7,550 nt of DNA, from NCBI GenBank assembly GCA_039812465.1, contig JBDIAS010000161.1:1-7550 (forward strand). The letters are read 5' to 3'. The translations under genes were made by a program, and so were the position numbers. This document shows positions 1-5,674 of the stretch, one piece after another; position 1 is the first letter of the stretch; every line of letters starts with the position of its first letter. The DNA is from Austwickia sp039812465 (lineage in GTDB: Bacteria > Actinomycetota > Actinomycetes > Actinomycetales > Dermatophilaceae). The notes under the pieces are model-generated. The model was given only the letters and a program-made list of their open reading frames with translations. It ran no database searches and had not been told where the DNA came from.

Positions 1-728
1 AGCTCGAGGTGGGTGCTCGGGTTGTCGACGGGCAGGCGACCGCACTCGGCGAGCACGACCACCACGAGGGCGACGACCCCGAGGAGCCCGGCGGGCGCGA
101 GGACCGAGACCGGGTCGGCCGCGCGCGCCGTCACGATCGAGGCGAGGTCGGAGGTGCCGACGCGGATCGACAGCGCGTAGATCGACACCAGCACGGTCGG
201 CTCGACGAGCGCGGCGATCATCATGTGCCGCGACGAACCCATCCCGCCGAAGGCTGTTCCGTGCTCCAGCCCGAGGGCGGCGAGGGCCACGGTGCCTACC
301 AGCAGGAACGCCACCACCACGAAGAGGTCCGCGGGCAGCCGTTCGAGCGAGACCGCGCTGACCAGCGGCACCAGGGCGACCAGCGCCAACCCCGCGACGA
401 CGAGCACGACCGGCGCGGCGCGCAGGACCGGGCTGGAGCCGTGCGCCGCGAGCGGCTCCTTGGCGGCGAGCTTGCGCAGGTCGCGGTAGGGCTGCAGGAC
501 GCCCGCCCCCACCCGGCCTTCCATCCGGGCGCGGACCTGGCGCATCACGCCCACCAACAGCGGGGTCACCGCGGCGACCAGCAGAACCTGGAGGACGAGG
601 GCCGCGAGCGCGGGGGCCGCGTCGGTGCCCACCACGGGGCTCGTCATCGTGCTCGCCGCGGGGCTCGCCATCGTGCCCACCGCGGGGCTCGTCAGGGTAC
701 ATGCCAGGGGGTATGCCAGGGAGCTCAC
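1..728 (-). CDS. HyfC/HycD/NuoH-like membrane subunit of a complex I/group 4 hydrogenase-type complex (3' end outside window)
   Basis: Integral membrane subunit of the NuoH/HycD/HyfC family, which anchors the peripheral arm of complex I-like and energy-converting hydrogenase complexes. About 242 codons are visible. After a hydrophobic segment near residues 40-57 comes RQVRARMEGRVGAG followed by LQPYRDLRKLAAKE, the family's first-loop signature. Near the visible C-terminal end is ECGRLPVDNPSTHLEL, the conserved acidic loop. The GTG start at 728 overlaps the stop of the upstream antiporter gene (GTGA), so translation is probably coupled. The first about 35 residues are low-complexity Ser/Pro/Ala/Thr, encoded by a 24-bp tandem repeat. 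ATG codons at 671 and 647 lie inside that repeat and could be the true start; no clear Shine-Dalgarno decides. Family and location are secure; the partner enzyme is not visible. Its position after a HyfB-like gene matches M. tuberculosis hycD (Rv0084), from memory. Confidence 0.9.
   Translation of the reverse strand, partial: MSSLAYPLACTLTSPAVGTMASPAASTMTSPVVGTDAAPALAALVLQVLLVAAVTPLLVGVMRQVRARMEGRVGAGVLQPYRDLRKLAAKEPLAAHGSSPVLRAAPVVLVVAGLALVALVPLVSAVSLERLPADLFVVVAFLLVGTVALAALGLEHGTAFGGMGSSRHMMIAALVEPTVLVSIYALSIRVGTSDLASIVTARAADPVSVLAPAGLLGVVALVVVVLAECGRLPVDNPSTHLE
625..696. repeat. Three 24-bp tandem repeats in the 5' end of the HyfC-like gene
   Basis: Units at 625-648, 649-672 and 673-696 share the plus-strand core CGGGGCTCG followed by a (T/C)CA or near variant, with few substitutions between units. 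On the coding strand they encode an 8-residue repeat (SPAVGTMA, SPAASTMT, SPVVGTDA). Next to them, at about 697-719, ATGCCAGGG occurs twice, so the whole 625-720 stretch looks like local sequence expansion. It precedes the conserved membrane domain and contains three possible start codons for the gene. Confidence 0.85.
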
Positions 729-2770
729 CACAGGGTCACCACCGCGATCACGGCCAGCAGCGCGACGAAGCAGAACGCCAGGTAGCGGTGGGTGCTGCCG
801 TTCTGGACGCGTCGCGCGGCGTCGCCCGCCGCGCTCGCCGCCCGGGTCAGCGGTGCGTAGGCCCGCTCCTCCACCACGTCGCCCACCTGCTGGCGGTAGG
901 TCACCGTGTAGGCGAGCAGGCCGGCCTCGTCGGCCGCCTCGACGATGACGCTGCGCCGCGGGTGCAGCGCGTCCCCAAAGATTCGTACGAGGGGCTCCGC
1001 GTACGACGTCGCCGTGTACTCCATCCGAGGCGAGGTACGCGCCCCGCCGCACCCCCACGGCAGGTCCACCGCCCGGCGCGGCGCCCGCGAGCGGAGCGCC
1101 GCCACCACGAGCAGGACCGGCGCGGCCAGCGCGAGGGTCAGGAGCGTGAGCGCCGCAGGGTCCAGGACGGCGTCCACCGCGGGCAGCCGCAGCCCGAGCG
1201 GCCCGGCGGCCTCGATGCCGGTCGCGGAGACGCTTTCGGCGAGGGCGCGCGCCAGCGGCCCCGCGGCCAGGCCGCTGCCGACGACCACGGCGGCGCCGAG
1301 CACCTGCGCGGCCCCGAGCGTGCGGCTCTGCCGGCCTCCGCCCTGCGCGGTGTCCAGCCAGGGGCGCCGGGGACGGGCGAGGAATGCAACTCCCCACGCC
1401 TTCACGAAGGTCATCAGCCCCAGCCCGATGGTCAGGGCGAGGATCCCGAGCGTCAGGGGCGCGAGCACGGCCAGGACGCCGTCCGCCCGTCCGTCGGCGT
1501 GGACCAGGGCCTGCAACAGCACCCATTCGGCGACGAAGCCGCCGGTGATCGGCAGGGCGCAGGCTCCGGCGGCGGCGAGGCCGAAGGCCCAGGCGGTGAG
1601 GGGGCGGTGCGCCATGAGGCCGCCGAGGTCGTCCAGGTCGCGGTGCCCCGTGTAGAGCTCGATCGCGCCCGCCCCGAGGAAGAGCACGGTCTTGAAGGCC
1701 GCGTGGCTCACGGCGAGCAGCAGCGCGGCCACCAGCGCGACGTCGGCGACGCCGGGCTGGCCGGCGTCGCGCAGCACGCCCGCCATGCCGATGGCCGCCA
1801 CGATCAGCCCGACGTTCTCCGTCGTGGAGTAGGCCAGCAGCCGCTTGACGTCGCTGGTCACGCTGGCCTGCAGGATGCCGTAGAGCGCCGAGGCCGCGCC
1901 GAGCACGGTGAGCAGCACGGCCCACCACCGCGGTCCCGGGCCCAGCAGCGCGCCGGTGGTGAGCAGGATCCCGTACACGCCCATCTTCACCGTGGCCGCG
2001 CTCGTGGCCGCCGCCACGTGGCTCGGCGCCTCGGGGTCGGCCCGCGGCTTCCACACGTGCACGGGCACCAGGCCGGCCTTCGTCGCGAACCCGACCACGA
2101 GCAGCACGAACGCGAGCGAGGCGCTGGCGCCCTGCGGCGGGTGGGCGGCGATCTGCGCGAACGAGGTGCTCCCGGCGTGGGACGCGAGCAGCGCGAACCC
2201 GGCGAGCAGGGCCGCCAACGAGAGGTGGGTCATCACCGCGTACCACAGCGCCGCGTCGCGGACCTGCGCCCGCGACGCGTGATCGGCCAGGACCAGCACG
2301 GTCGAGGCGAGCGCCATGATCTCCCAGGCGAGGAGGAACGCGACGACGTCACCGGCCGCCGGGACCAGCTGCATCCCGAATAGGAAGAGCGCGAAGGAAC
2401 TCCACGCGGTGCGACTCGCCGCCGGACCGTGCGCGTAGCCGATGCCCGCCAGGGCGGCCACGGCCCCCACACCGCCGGCCAGCGCGACGAACAGACCTCC
2501 GAGCGCGCTCGGGGCGAACTCGAGCGTGAGCCCGGGTAGGGGGAGCGCGAGGTGCAGGGTGGGTGCGCCGGGGGTACGCATGGCGGCGACCCCGGTCGCG
2601 AGACCGGCGAGCCCGAGCAGGGTGCAGGCGGACCCGGCGAGGAGGTTGCGCGCCCGGCCGCGGGTGAGGATCGCGAGCGCGACGCCGAACGCGGCGAGCC
2701 CGCACTGCGCGATCAGACCCCCGGCGAACGTGACCTGCGCGTCCACGTCGATCAGCGCCGCCACGCCCAT
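725..2770 (-). CDS. HyfB/HycC-like proton-translocating antiporter-type membrane subunit
   Basis: Multi-pass membrane protein of the complex I antiporter family (NuoL/M/N, HyfB, HycC), expected to move protons or sodium ions in the cytoplasmic membrane. With the ATG at 2770 it has 681 residues. Conserved charged positions are visible: Glu in LLAWEIMALAS (about 150), Lys in TKAGLVPVHVWKPRADPEAP (about 231), His and Lys in SHAAFKTVLFLGAG (about 356 and 360), and a late Lys in FVKAWGVAFL (about 457). The tail has WGCGG, then PRMEYTATSYAEPLVRIF, typical of HyfB/HycC rather than NuoL. The start at 2770 is chosen because its ATG shares one base with the upstream stop (TGATG); the in-frame GTG at 2788 is an alternative. 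A final hydrophobic segment near 662-681 ends the protein. The gene lies between NuoB-like and HyfC-like genes, so one operon is likely. Family assignment is firm; the ion and complex are inferred. Confidence 0.93.
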   Translation of the reverse strand: MGVAALIDVDAQVTFAGGLIAQCGLAAFGVALAILTRGRARNLLAGSACTLLGLAGLATGVAAMRTPGAPTLHLALPLPGLTLEFAPSALGGLFVALAGGVGAVAALAGIGYAHGPAASRTAWSSFALFLFGMQLVPAAGDVVAFLLAWEIMALASTVLVLADHASRAQVRDAALWYAVMTHLSLAALLAGFALLASHAGSTSFAQIAAHPPQGASASLAFVLLVVGFATKAGLVPVHVWKPRADPEAPSHVAAATSAATVKMGVYGILLTTGALLGPGPRWWAVLLTVLGAASALYGILQASVTSDVKRLLAYSTTENVGLIVAAIGMAGVLRDAGQPGVADVALVAALLLAVSHAAFKTVLFLGAGAIELYTGHRDLDDLGGLMAHRPLTAWAFGLAAAGACALPITGGFVAEWVLLQALVHADGRADGVLAVLAPLTLGILALTIGLGLMTFVKAWGVAFLARPRRPWLDTAQGGGRQSRTLGAAQVLGAAVVVGSGLAAGPLARALAESVSATGIEAAGPLGLRLPAVDAVLDPAALTLLTLALAAPVLLVVAALRSRAPRRAVDLPWGCGGARTSPRMEYTATSYAEPLVRIFGDALHPRRSVIVEAADEAGLLAYTVTYRQQVGDVVEERAYAPLTRAASAAGDAARRVQNGSTHRYLAFCFVALLAVIAVVTLW

Positions 2771-3288
2771 CACCGCCACGCCGCCCACCGCCCCGAGACG
2801 GCCCGCAGCGCCGCGACGATCTCGTCGGGCCGCGGCGGGCAGCCGGGGACGCGCACATCGACGGGTACGACGTCGCCGACGGACCCGACCACCCCGGGCG
2901 CGCCGGCGAACTCGCCACCGTCACACGCGCAGTCGCCGATCGCGACGACCATCCGGGGCCGCGGGGTGGCCTCCAGCGTGCGCTCCAGCGGGACGCGCAT
3001 GTTGTGGGTCACGACCCCGGTGACGGCCAGGACGTCCGCGTGGCGGGGCGACGCGACCAGGTGGACCCCGTACCGCTCCACGTCGTAGACCGGACCGAAC
3101 GCCTGGCCCACCTCGATCTCGCAGCCGTTGCAGGACCCGACGTCGACGTGCCGGACGTGCACGGAGCCGCGCAACGCCCGCGGGCACACTGGCGCCGGGC
3201 CGTTCGCTTCCGTCGCGTCCAGCGGCGGGGCGGGCTCGGCGATGCGGCCGGCATCCCGGATCAGGCGGAGCAGATGGAGAGGGTTCAC
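2770..3288 (-). CDS. NuoB/HycG/HyfI-like [4Fe-4S] small subunit
   Basis: Electron-transfer subunit of complex I-like or group 4 hydrogenase-like complexes, carrying the cluster nearest the quinone or NiFe site. With the GTG start at 3288 it has 172 residues. Candidate cluster ligands are Cys53 and Cys56 (VGSCNGCEIEV), Cys120 or Cys122 (IGDCACDGGEF) and Cys150 (PGCPPRPDEI). The CxxC spacing is of the HycG type rather than the adjacent-cysteine NuoB type. SPRHADVLAVTGVVTHNM (80-97) is the conserved core. The frame stays open to an ATG at 3402, but that 38-residue extension is Pro/Arg/Ser-rich, unlike the family, and spans two hairpins, so I prefer 3288. No strong Shine-Dalgarno supports either start. 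First gene of the visible operon; its stop shares one base with the next ATG. The order matches Rv0082-Rv0084 of M. tuberculosis. Confidence 0.9.
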   Translation of the reverse strand: MNPLHLLRLIRDAGRIAEPAPPLDATEANGPAPVCPRALRGSVHVRHVDVGSCNGCEIEVGQAFGPVYDVERYGVHLVASPRHADVLAVTGVVTHNMRVPLERTLEATPRPRMVVAIGDCACDGGEFAGAPGVVGSVGDVVPVDVRVPGCPPRPDEIVAALRAVSGRWAAWR

Positions 3289-3503
3289 GGCGGGCTCGCG
3301 GGTCGGGGACGGGATCGTTTGCGCAGGTGAGGGAATGGCCGTGGGTGACGGCCGGCGCTCCCCGCGCCCTGGGGTCTCCGGCGACAGCCTACGACCGCCC
3401 ACCGACAGCCGGACCGCGATTGGGGGGACTGCTGGCGGGGCGTGGCTCCGCGTGATGGGGTCCGCGTGGCCGGGGTCAGCGCGCGGGGATCACCGTGGCG
3501 AGG
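3289..3503 (-). promoter_or_regulatory. Leader/intergenic region upstream of the NuoB-like operon, with two adjacent hairpins
   Basis: This 215-bp gap separates the thioesterase stop from the NuoB-like start. It holds two perfect stem-loops back to back: GGCCGT/ACGGCC with a 5-nt loop at 3337-3353, and GGCGC/GCGCC with a 5-nt loop at 3354-3368. On the minus strand a TANNNT box (TAGGCT, 3391-3386) could be a -10 element giving a roughly 90-nt leader that includes both hairpins, but I see no convincing -35. Neither hairpin is followed by a T-run, so intrinsic termination is uncertain. Confidence 0.35.
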
Positions 3504-4007
3504 TCAGCGCGGCGGGATCACCACCAGGGTGGAGGTCGCGGTGGCCACGACGTGGTCGCGGTCCTGCCGGACGAGCCGTGCGTGCGTGTACGCGATCTGC
3601 CGGCCCGCCTTCTCCACCTCTCCGACCGCCAGGTAGCGCCCCTGCGGCGCGACGCGCACGAACGCGGTGCTCAGGTTGATCGTGGCGCAGGAGGCGCCGA
3701 CCGGCAGGTACGCGAGTGTAGCGAACGCCATGGCGAAGTCGAGCATCGCGGTCAGCGCGCCGCCCTGGAGCACCCCGGTGCCCTGGATGAACAGGGGGTC
3801 CGGCTCGAACTCGAGCTCCACCCGACCCGTCTCCAGGTCCGCGGCGTGCAGCGACGCGTGCAGGGCCCGGACCATGGGGTTGGCGTCGAACGGGATCGGG
3901 TGGGCGCCGTCGGCCAGGAACTTGTGGATCAGCTCCTGGTCGGGGTTCGCGAACGGCGGGGTCGGCTCGACCTGGTCGGTCGAGAAGTCGGTGGAGAAGG
4001 ACGTCAT
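3504..4007 (-). CDS. PaaI-type hotdog-fold acyl-CoA thioesterase
   Basis: A 167-residue single-domain hotdog protein, the usual size for PaaI-family thioesterases, which hydrolyse acyl- or aryl-CoA esters in the cytoplasm. The central helix motif GVLQGGALTAMLDFAMAFA (79-97) matches the family pattern HGG-x6-D, with Gln81 in place of the usual His and Asp90 in the catalytic acidic position. The strand INLSTAFVRVAPQGRYLAVG (110-129) followed by EKAGRQIAYTHARLV is the typical C-terminal half. The ATG at 4007 is favoured by GGAG about 6 nt upstream and by its ATGA overlap with the upstream toxin frame; an in-frame extension upstream is non-coding in character. The N-terminus repeats FSTD twice, from a 12-bp tandem duplication at 3976-3999 absent from the second repeat copy. 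The substrate cannot be told. Confidence 0.88.
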   Translation of the reverse strand: MTSFSTDFSTDQVEPTPPFANPDQELIHKFLADGAHPIPFDANPMVRALHASLHAADLETGRVELEFEPDPLFIQGTGVLQGGALTAMLDFAMAFATLAYLPVGASCATINLSTAFVRVAPQGRYLAVGEVEKAGRQIAYTHARLVRQDRDHVVATATSTLVVIPPR

Positions 4008-4141
4008 GGCTGCTCCGTTTCGGGGTACGGCGGCAGCGTAGCGGCGAGCCGACCCTCGTCCGCCGCCAGCGCGCCCTCCCAGTTCTGCCCGCCATGGAAG
4101 ATACCGATGACGTTGACCACCAGATGTTCGGACGAGTCGTC
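3961..4141. repeat. Direct repeat copy 1 (toxin 3' end plus thioesterase 5' end)
   Basis: This 181-bp segment matches 4632-4800 with about ten mismatches by eye and one 12-bp difference. It covers the last about 45 codons of the toxin gene and the first about 16 codons of the thioesterase, the intact, expressed-looking copy. The 12-bp difference is an internal tandem duplication (3976-3987 and 3988-3999) that doubles FSTD in the thioesterase N-terminus. Confidence 0.92.
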
Positions 4142-4372
4142 CACGTGGTAGGCAACCAATGTCCGCTTCTTGAACGTGATCGTCCGTAAGCCTGGCCGGA
4201 CGTCGTTGCGGTTCCGGCCAGCCTTTGGGAATGCCAGGATGCCTTCTCAATGAGTCATGACCGCGAGCACGAACCGCCGCGCGATGTCGGCCGACGCCTT
4301 TTCGGTGATCCACTCATCCAACTGGTGGAGTTGTCGCTCGGCCTCAGGCGTGTAGTGGATCTCGCCCGTCAT
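4004..4372 (-). pseudogene. RelE/ParE-family toxin gene interrupted by one in-frame TGA
   Basis: Toxin of the RelE/ParE superfamily (mRNA interferases or gyrase poisons), 122 codons. The N-terminal half reads MTGEIHYTPEAERQLHQLDE, then WITEKASADIARRFVLAVMTH. At codon 42 (4249-4247) is TGA, after which the same frame continues with EGILAFPKAGRNRNDVRPGL, then RTITFKKRTLVAYHVDD and VVNVIGIFHGGQNWEGAL to a stop at 4004. In this family a Cys often stands before E-x-(L/I) here, so TGC or TGT to TGA is the simplest explanation. No other frame disruption is seen, so the lesion looks recent. The ATG at 4372 overlaps the antitoxin stop (ATGA), and the toxin stop overlaps the thioesterase ATG (ATGA). 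A truncated 41-residue product is expected, unless TGA is read through or is a sequencing error. Confidence 0.85.
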
Positions 4373-4614
4373 GAACGGGCGGCCCACTTTGCTTCGAAAT
4401 GAGCGCGCACATCGTCGGCCGGGATCGCACGCGAGGGTTCGGTTCTGAGCGCGTCGTACGCATCTGCAGCCGCTGTGTTCAGCCATTCTTCCGCCGCCGC
4501 ATCGAACGACGGATCTCGTACCACCGAATCCAAGAGCCGCAGCGCGACGTCTTTGCGCACCGCAGGAGGCAACGACATCCCTGCTTCGTAGAACTCAGAT
4601 GCGCTCAGTGACAT
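4369..4614 (-). CDS. Addiction-module antitoxin partner of the RelE/ParE toxin
   Basis: An 81-residue acidic protein directly upstream of, and overlapping by 4 bp, the RelE/ParE-type toxin frame. The opening EAGMSLPPAVRKDVALRLLD and the segment DAAAEEWLNTAAADAYDALR resemble the small 'addiction module component' antitoxins, in which an LP-(x)n-R-(x)n-LL(D/E)S helix is followed by a Trp-containing acidic helix. The C-terminal part, PADDVRAHFEAKWAARS, would be the toxin-wrapping tail. The frame is intact although the toxin is interrupted. Such antitoxins bind their toxin and usually repress their own promoter. The start at 4614 is supported by the TACACT box, which ends 7 nt before it, suggesting a leaderless transcript. 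The family name is less certain than the role. Confidence 0.8.
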   Translation of the reverse strand: MSLSASEFYEAGMSLPPAVRKDVALRLLDSVVRDPSFDAAAEEWLNTAAADAYDALRTEPSRAIPADDVRAHFEAKWAARS

Positions 4615-4626
4615 GCCATCAGTGTA
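4615..4626 (-). promoter_or_regulatory. Putative leaderless promoter (-10 TACACT) of the antitoxin-toxin-thioesterase operon
   Basis: On the minus strand TACACT (4626-4621) fits the actinobacterial TANNNT -10 pattern. It ends 6 nt before the antitoxin ATG, which would put the transcript start at or next to the A of ATG. There is no Shine-Dalgarno, consistent with leaderless translation. The box sits at the junction between the duplicated thioesterase fragment and the antitoxin gene and overlaps the fragment's stop codon. No clear -35 is visible. Confidence 0.4.
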
Positions 4627-4666
4627 GGCAGGTCGGCTCGACCTGGTCGGTGGAGAAGGAGGTCAT
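4619..4666 (-). pseudogene. Thioesterase N-terminal fragment
   Basis: Begins MTSFSTDQVEPT, matching the first residues of the thioesterase at 3504-4007 without the second FSTD, then runs into CLH and a TGA at the antitoxin junction. It gives a 15-codon reading frame. This truncated copy fixes the other end of the duplication: the thioesterase 5' end was joined to the antitoxin promoter region. Confidence 0.8.
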
Positions 4667-4800
4667 GGCTGGTCCGTTTCGGGCTACGGCGGCAGAGTAG
4701 CGGCGAGGCGACCCTCGTCCGCCGCCGCCGCGCCCTCCCAATTCTGACCGCCATGGAAGATACCGATGACGTTGACCACCAGATGCTCGGACGAGTCGTC
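4632..4800. repeat. Direct repeat copy 2 (decayed)
   Basis: This 169-bp segment is about 94 % identical by eye to 3961-4141. It starts just upstream of the antitoxin promoter box and ends abruptly at 4800. Beyond 4800 it has no further similarity to the toxin gene, so 4800/4801 is a breakpoint. The two copies are about 660 bp apart and flank the antitoxin and most of the toxin gene, as expected for a tandem duplication whose outer copy was later truncated. Confidence 0.92.
4684..4800 (-). pseudogene. RelE/ParE toxin C-terminal fragment
   Basis: Reads DDSSEHLVVNVIGIFHGGQN then WEGAAAADEGRLAATLPP and a TAG stop, nearly identical to the C-terminus of the toxin at 4004-4372. The stop arises where the other copy has a Tyr codon (TAC). 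No start and no N-terminal two-thirds are present; upstream of 4800 the sequence is unrelated. It is a remnant of a second toxin gene and cannot encode an active toxin. Confidence 0.85.
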
Positions 4801-4895
4801 GCGTGGCCCTGCCGGCGGGGGCGTGGCGTCCGCCGAAGGCAGCGCGTGCCCGCGTGGTCATCTCCCGTGCTTTCTTCCTCGTAGGCTTGACACTG

Positions 4896-5078
4896 TTGGC
4901 TCTGAATTTCAAGGACCCCGAGACGGACCGCCTGGCGCGAGTGCGCGCCCGCAACTCCTCGCTCGCCGCGGGGGAGTCGCTGTCCGCGATCATCGAGCGC
5001 GGCCGGAAGCGGCCCATGCTCGACGAGCGCACCCCGGAGCGGATCCTCGGCTACGACGCCCACGGCCTGCCCGCATGA
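4896..5078 (+). CDS. vapB: VapB-type antitoxin, apparently internally shortened
   Basis: A 60-residue protein from the TTG at 4896. The N-terminus, with ALNFKDPETDRLAR, is the classic VapB DNA-binding strand that usually reads MALNIKDPETDRLAR. The C-terminus, PMLDERTPERILGYDAHGLP, is the classic VapC-binding tail. Family members are usually about 70-85 residues; the intervening segment with ALTGESLTEAV-like sequence is absent, and VRARNSSLAAGESLSAIIER stands in its place, so an internal deletion of perhaps 15-25 residues is likely. The frame is open upstream to 4803, but that extension does not resemble the family. A TANNNT box (TAGGCT, 4882-4887) lies 8 nt before the TTG and could drive a leaderless transcript. 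The stop overlaps the vapC ATG (ATGA). VapB normally neutralises VapC and represses the operon; with a damaged DNA-binding part, repression is doubtful. Confidence 0.72.
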   Translation: MALNFKDPETDRLARVRARNSSLAAGESLSAIIERGRKRPMLDERTPERILGYDAHGLPA

Positions 5079-5488
5079 GCGCCGCTCGGACCAGCGTGGT
5101 GCTGGACACCTCGGCGCTGGCTGCGATTTATCTTCGGCGAGCCGGACGCCGAAGCGCTGCTGGCGGTCATGAAGCGATCCGCCAGTGATCTGACCATCAG
5201 AGCAGCCCCCGCCGTCGAGGCCGGTATCGTCGTCGAGGCCAAGCAGGGAGCCGAGGCCACCGCCGACCTGCGGACTCTCCTTCCCAGCTCTCCGTACGAT
5301 CGGTGCCCCGCGACGACGCCCAGGCGGCCGTCGCCGTGGCGACGTGGCGGCGCTTCGGGAAGGGGCACCACACCGCCGGGCTCAACCTGGGCGACTGCTT
5401 CTCCTACGCCCTGGCCAAGGTCGAGGGTGCCGCGATGCTCTTCAAGGGCGATGACGTCACGCAGACAGACATCGCCAGCGCCCTCTGA
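5075..5488 (+). pseudogene. vapC: VapC PIN-domain toxin with two compensating frameshifts
   Basis: PIN-domain ribonuclease remnant (VapC cleaves RNA, often tRNA). The ATG frame gives MSAARTSVVLDTSALAAIY and then shifts: removing one C near 5132 gives AAIYFGEPDAEALLAVMKRS as in intact relatives. The middle part has APAVEAGIVVEAKQGAEATA and is in frame with 5169. Between about 5280 and 5300 the reading returns to the first frame with RFGKGHHTAGLNLGDCFSYA, then LFKGDDVTQTDIASAL and a stop at 5488. The conserved acids (D in LDTSA, E in PAVEAG, D in LGDCF, D in KGDD) all survive. Unshifted translation stops after 37 residues. The two shifts cancel, so the total length (about 138 codons) stays normal. 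Either real decay or indel errors in the assembly would explain this. ATGA overlap with the VapB stop shows the original operon. Confidence 0.87.
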
Positions 5489-5542
5489 TGCTGTTCCCGC
5501 CGGAGCCGATTCCGTGGTGACACGAATGTGGACCCGACCACC

Positions 5543-5572
5543 CCTCCCATGGTGGATCGCCACCGGGGGAGG
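5543..5572. terminator. Long hairpin between convergent vapC remnant and menB
   Basis: CCTCCC (5543-5548) pairs with GGGAGG (5567-5572), and GGTGG (5551-5555) with CCACC (5560-5564), around an ATCG loop and a 2x2 internal loop: 11 base pairs in all. It lies in the 186-bp gap between two convergent genes, where a two-way terminator would be expected. There is no T-run on either side, so this is a structural candidate only. The rest of 5489-5674 shows no gene I can support. Confidence 0.45.
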
Positions 5573-5674
5573 AGCGCGCATCACCGGAAGGCGAAAGACT
5601 CGACGATGCTCTGCTCGGGCGCGTCTGCGGCGCATCAGCACGACGTCGGCGGCGGGAGGGGGCTGTACAGGCGC

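Noticed and set aside
701..2383. Long plus-strand frame opposite the HyfB-like gene
   Set aside because: Its Arg/Gly/His/Gln-rich composition is that of an antisense shadow in high-GC DNA, and the minus strand has clear family motifs.
3289..3402. N-terminal extension of the NuoB-like protein from the ATG at 3402
   Set aside because: Low-complexity Pro/Arg/Ser sequence, unlike the family, crossing two perfect hairpins; the start at 3288 gives the normal length.
4004..4372. Selenocysteine insertion at the in-frame TGA of the toxin
   Set aside because: The codon stands at a likely Cys position, but I could not draw a convincing bacterial SECIS hairpin just downstream, and selenoprotein toxins of this family are not known to me. 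A nonsense mutation is simpler.
3961..4800. Repeats as ends of an insertion sequence or transposon
   Set aside because: They are direct, not inverted, lie within coding sequence on both sides, and no transposase lies between them. Tandem duplication explains them.
4885..4892. TTGACA as a -35 box upstream of vapB
   Set aside because: A matching -10 at 17 bp would fall inside the vapB coding region, after its start. The nearby TAGGCT box fits better.
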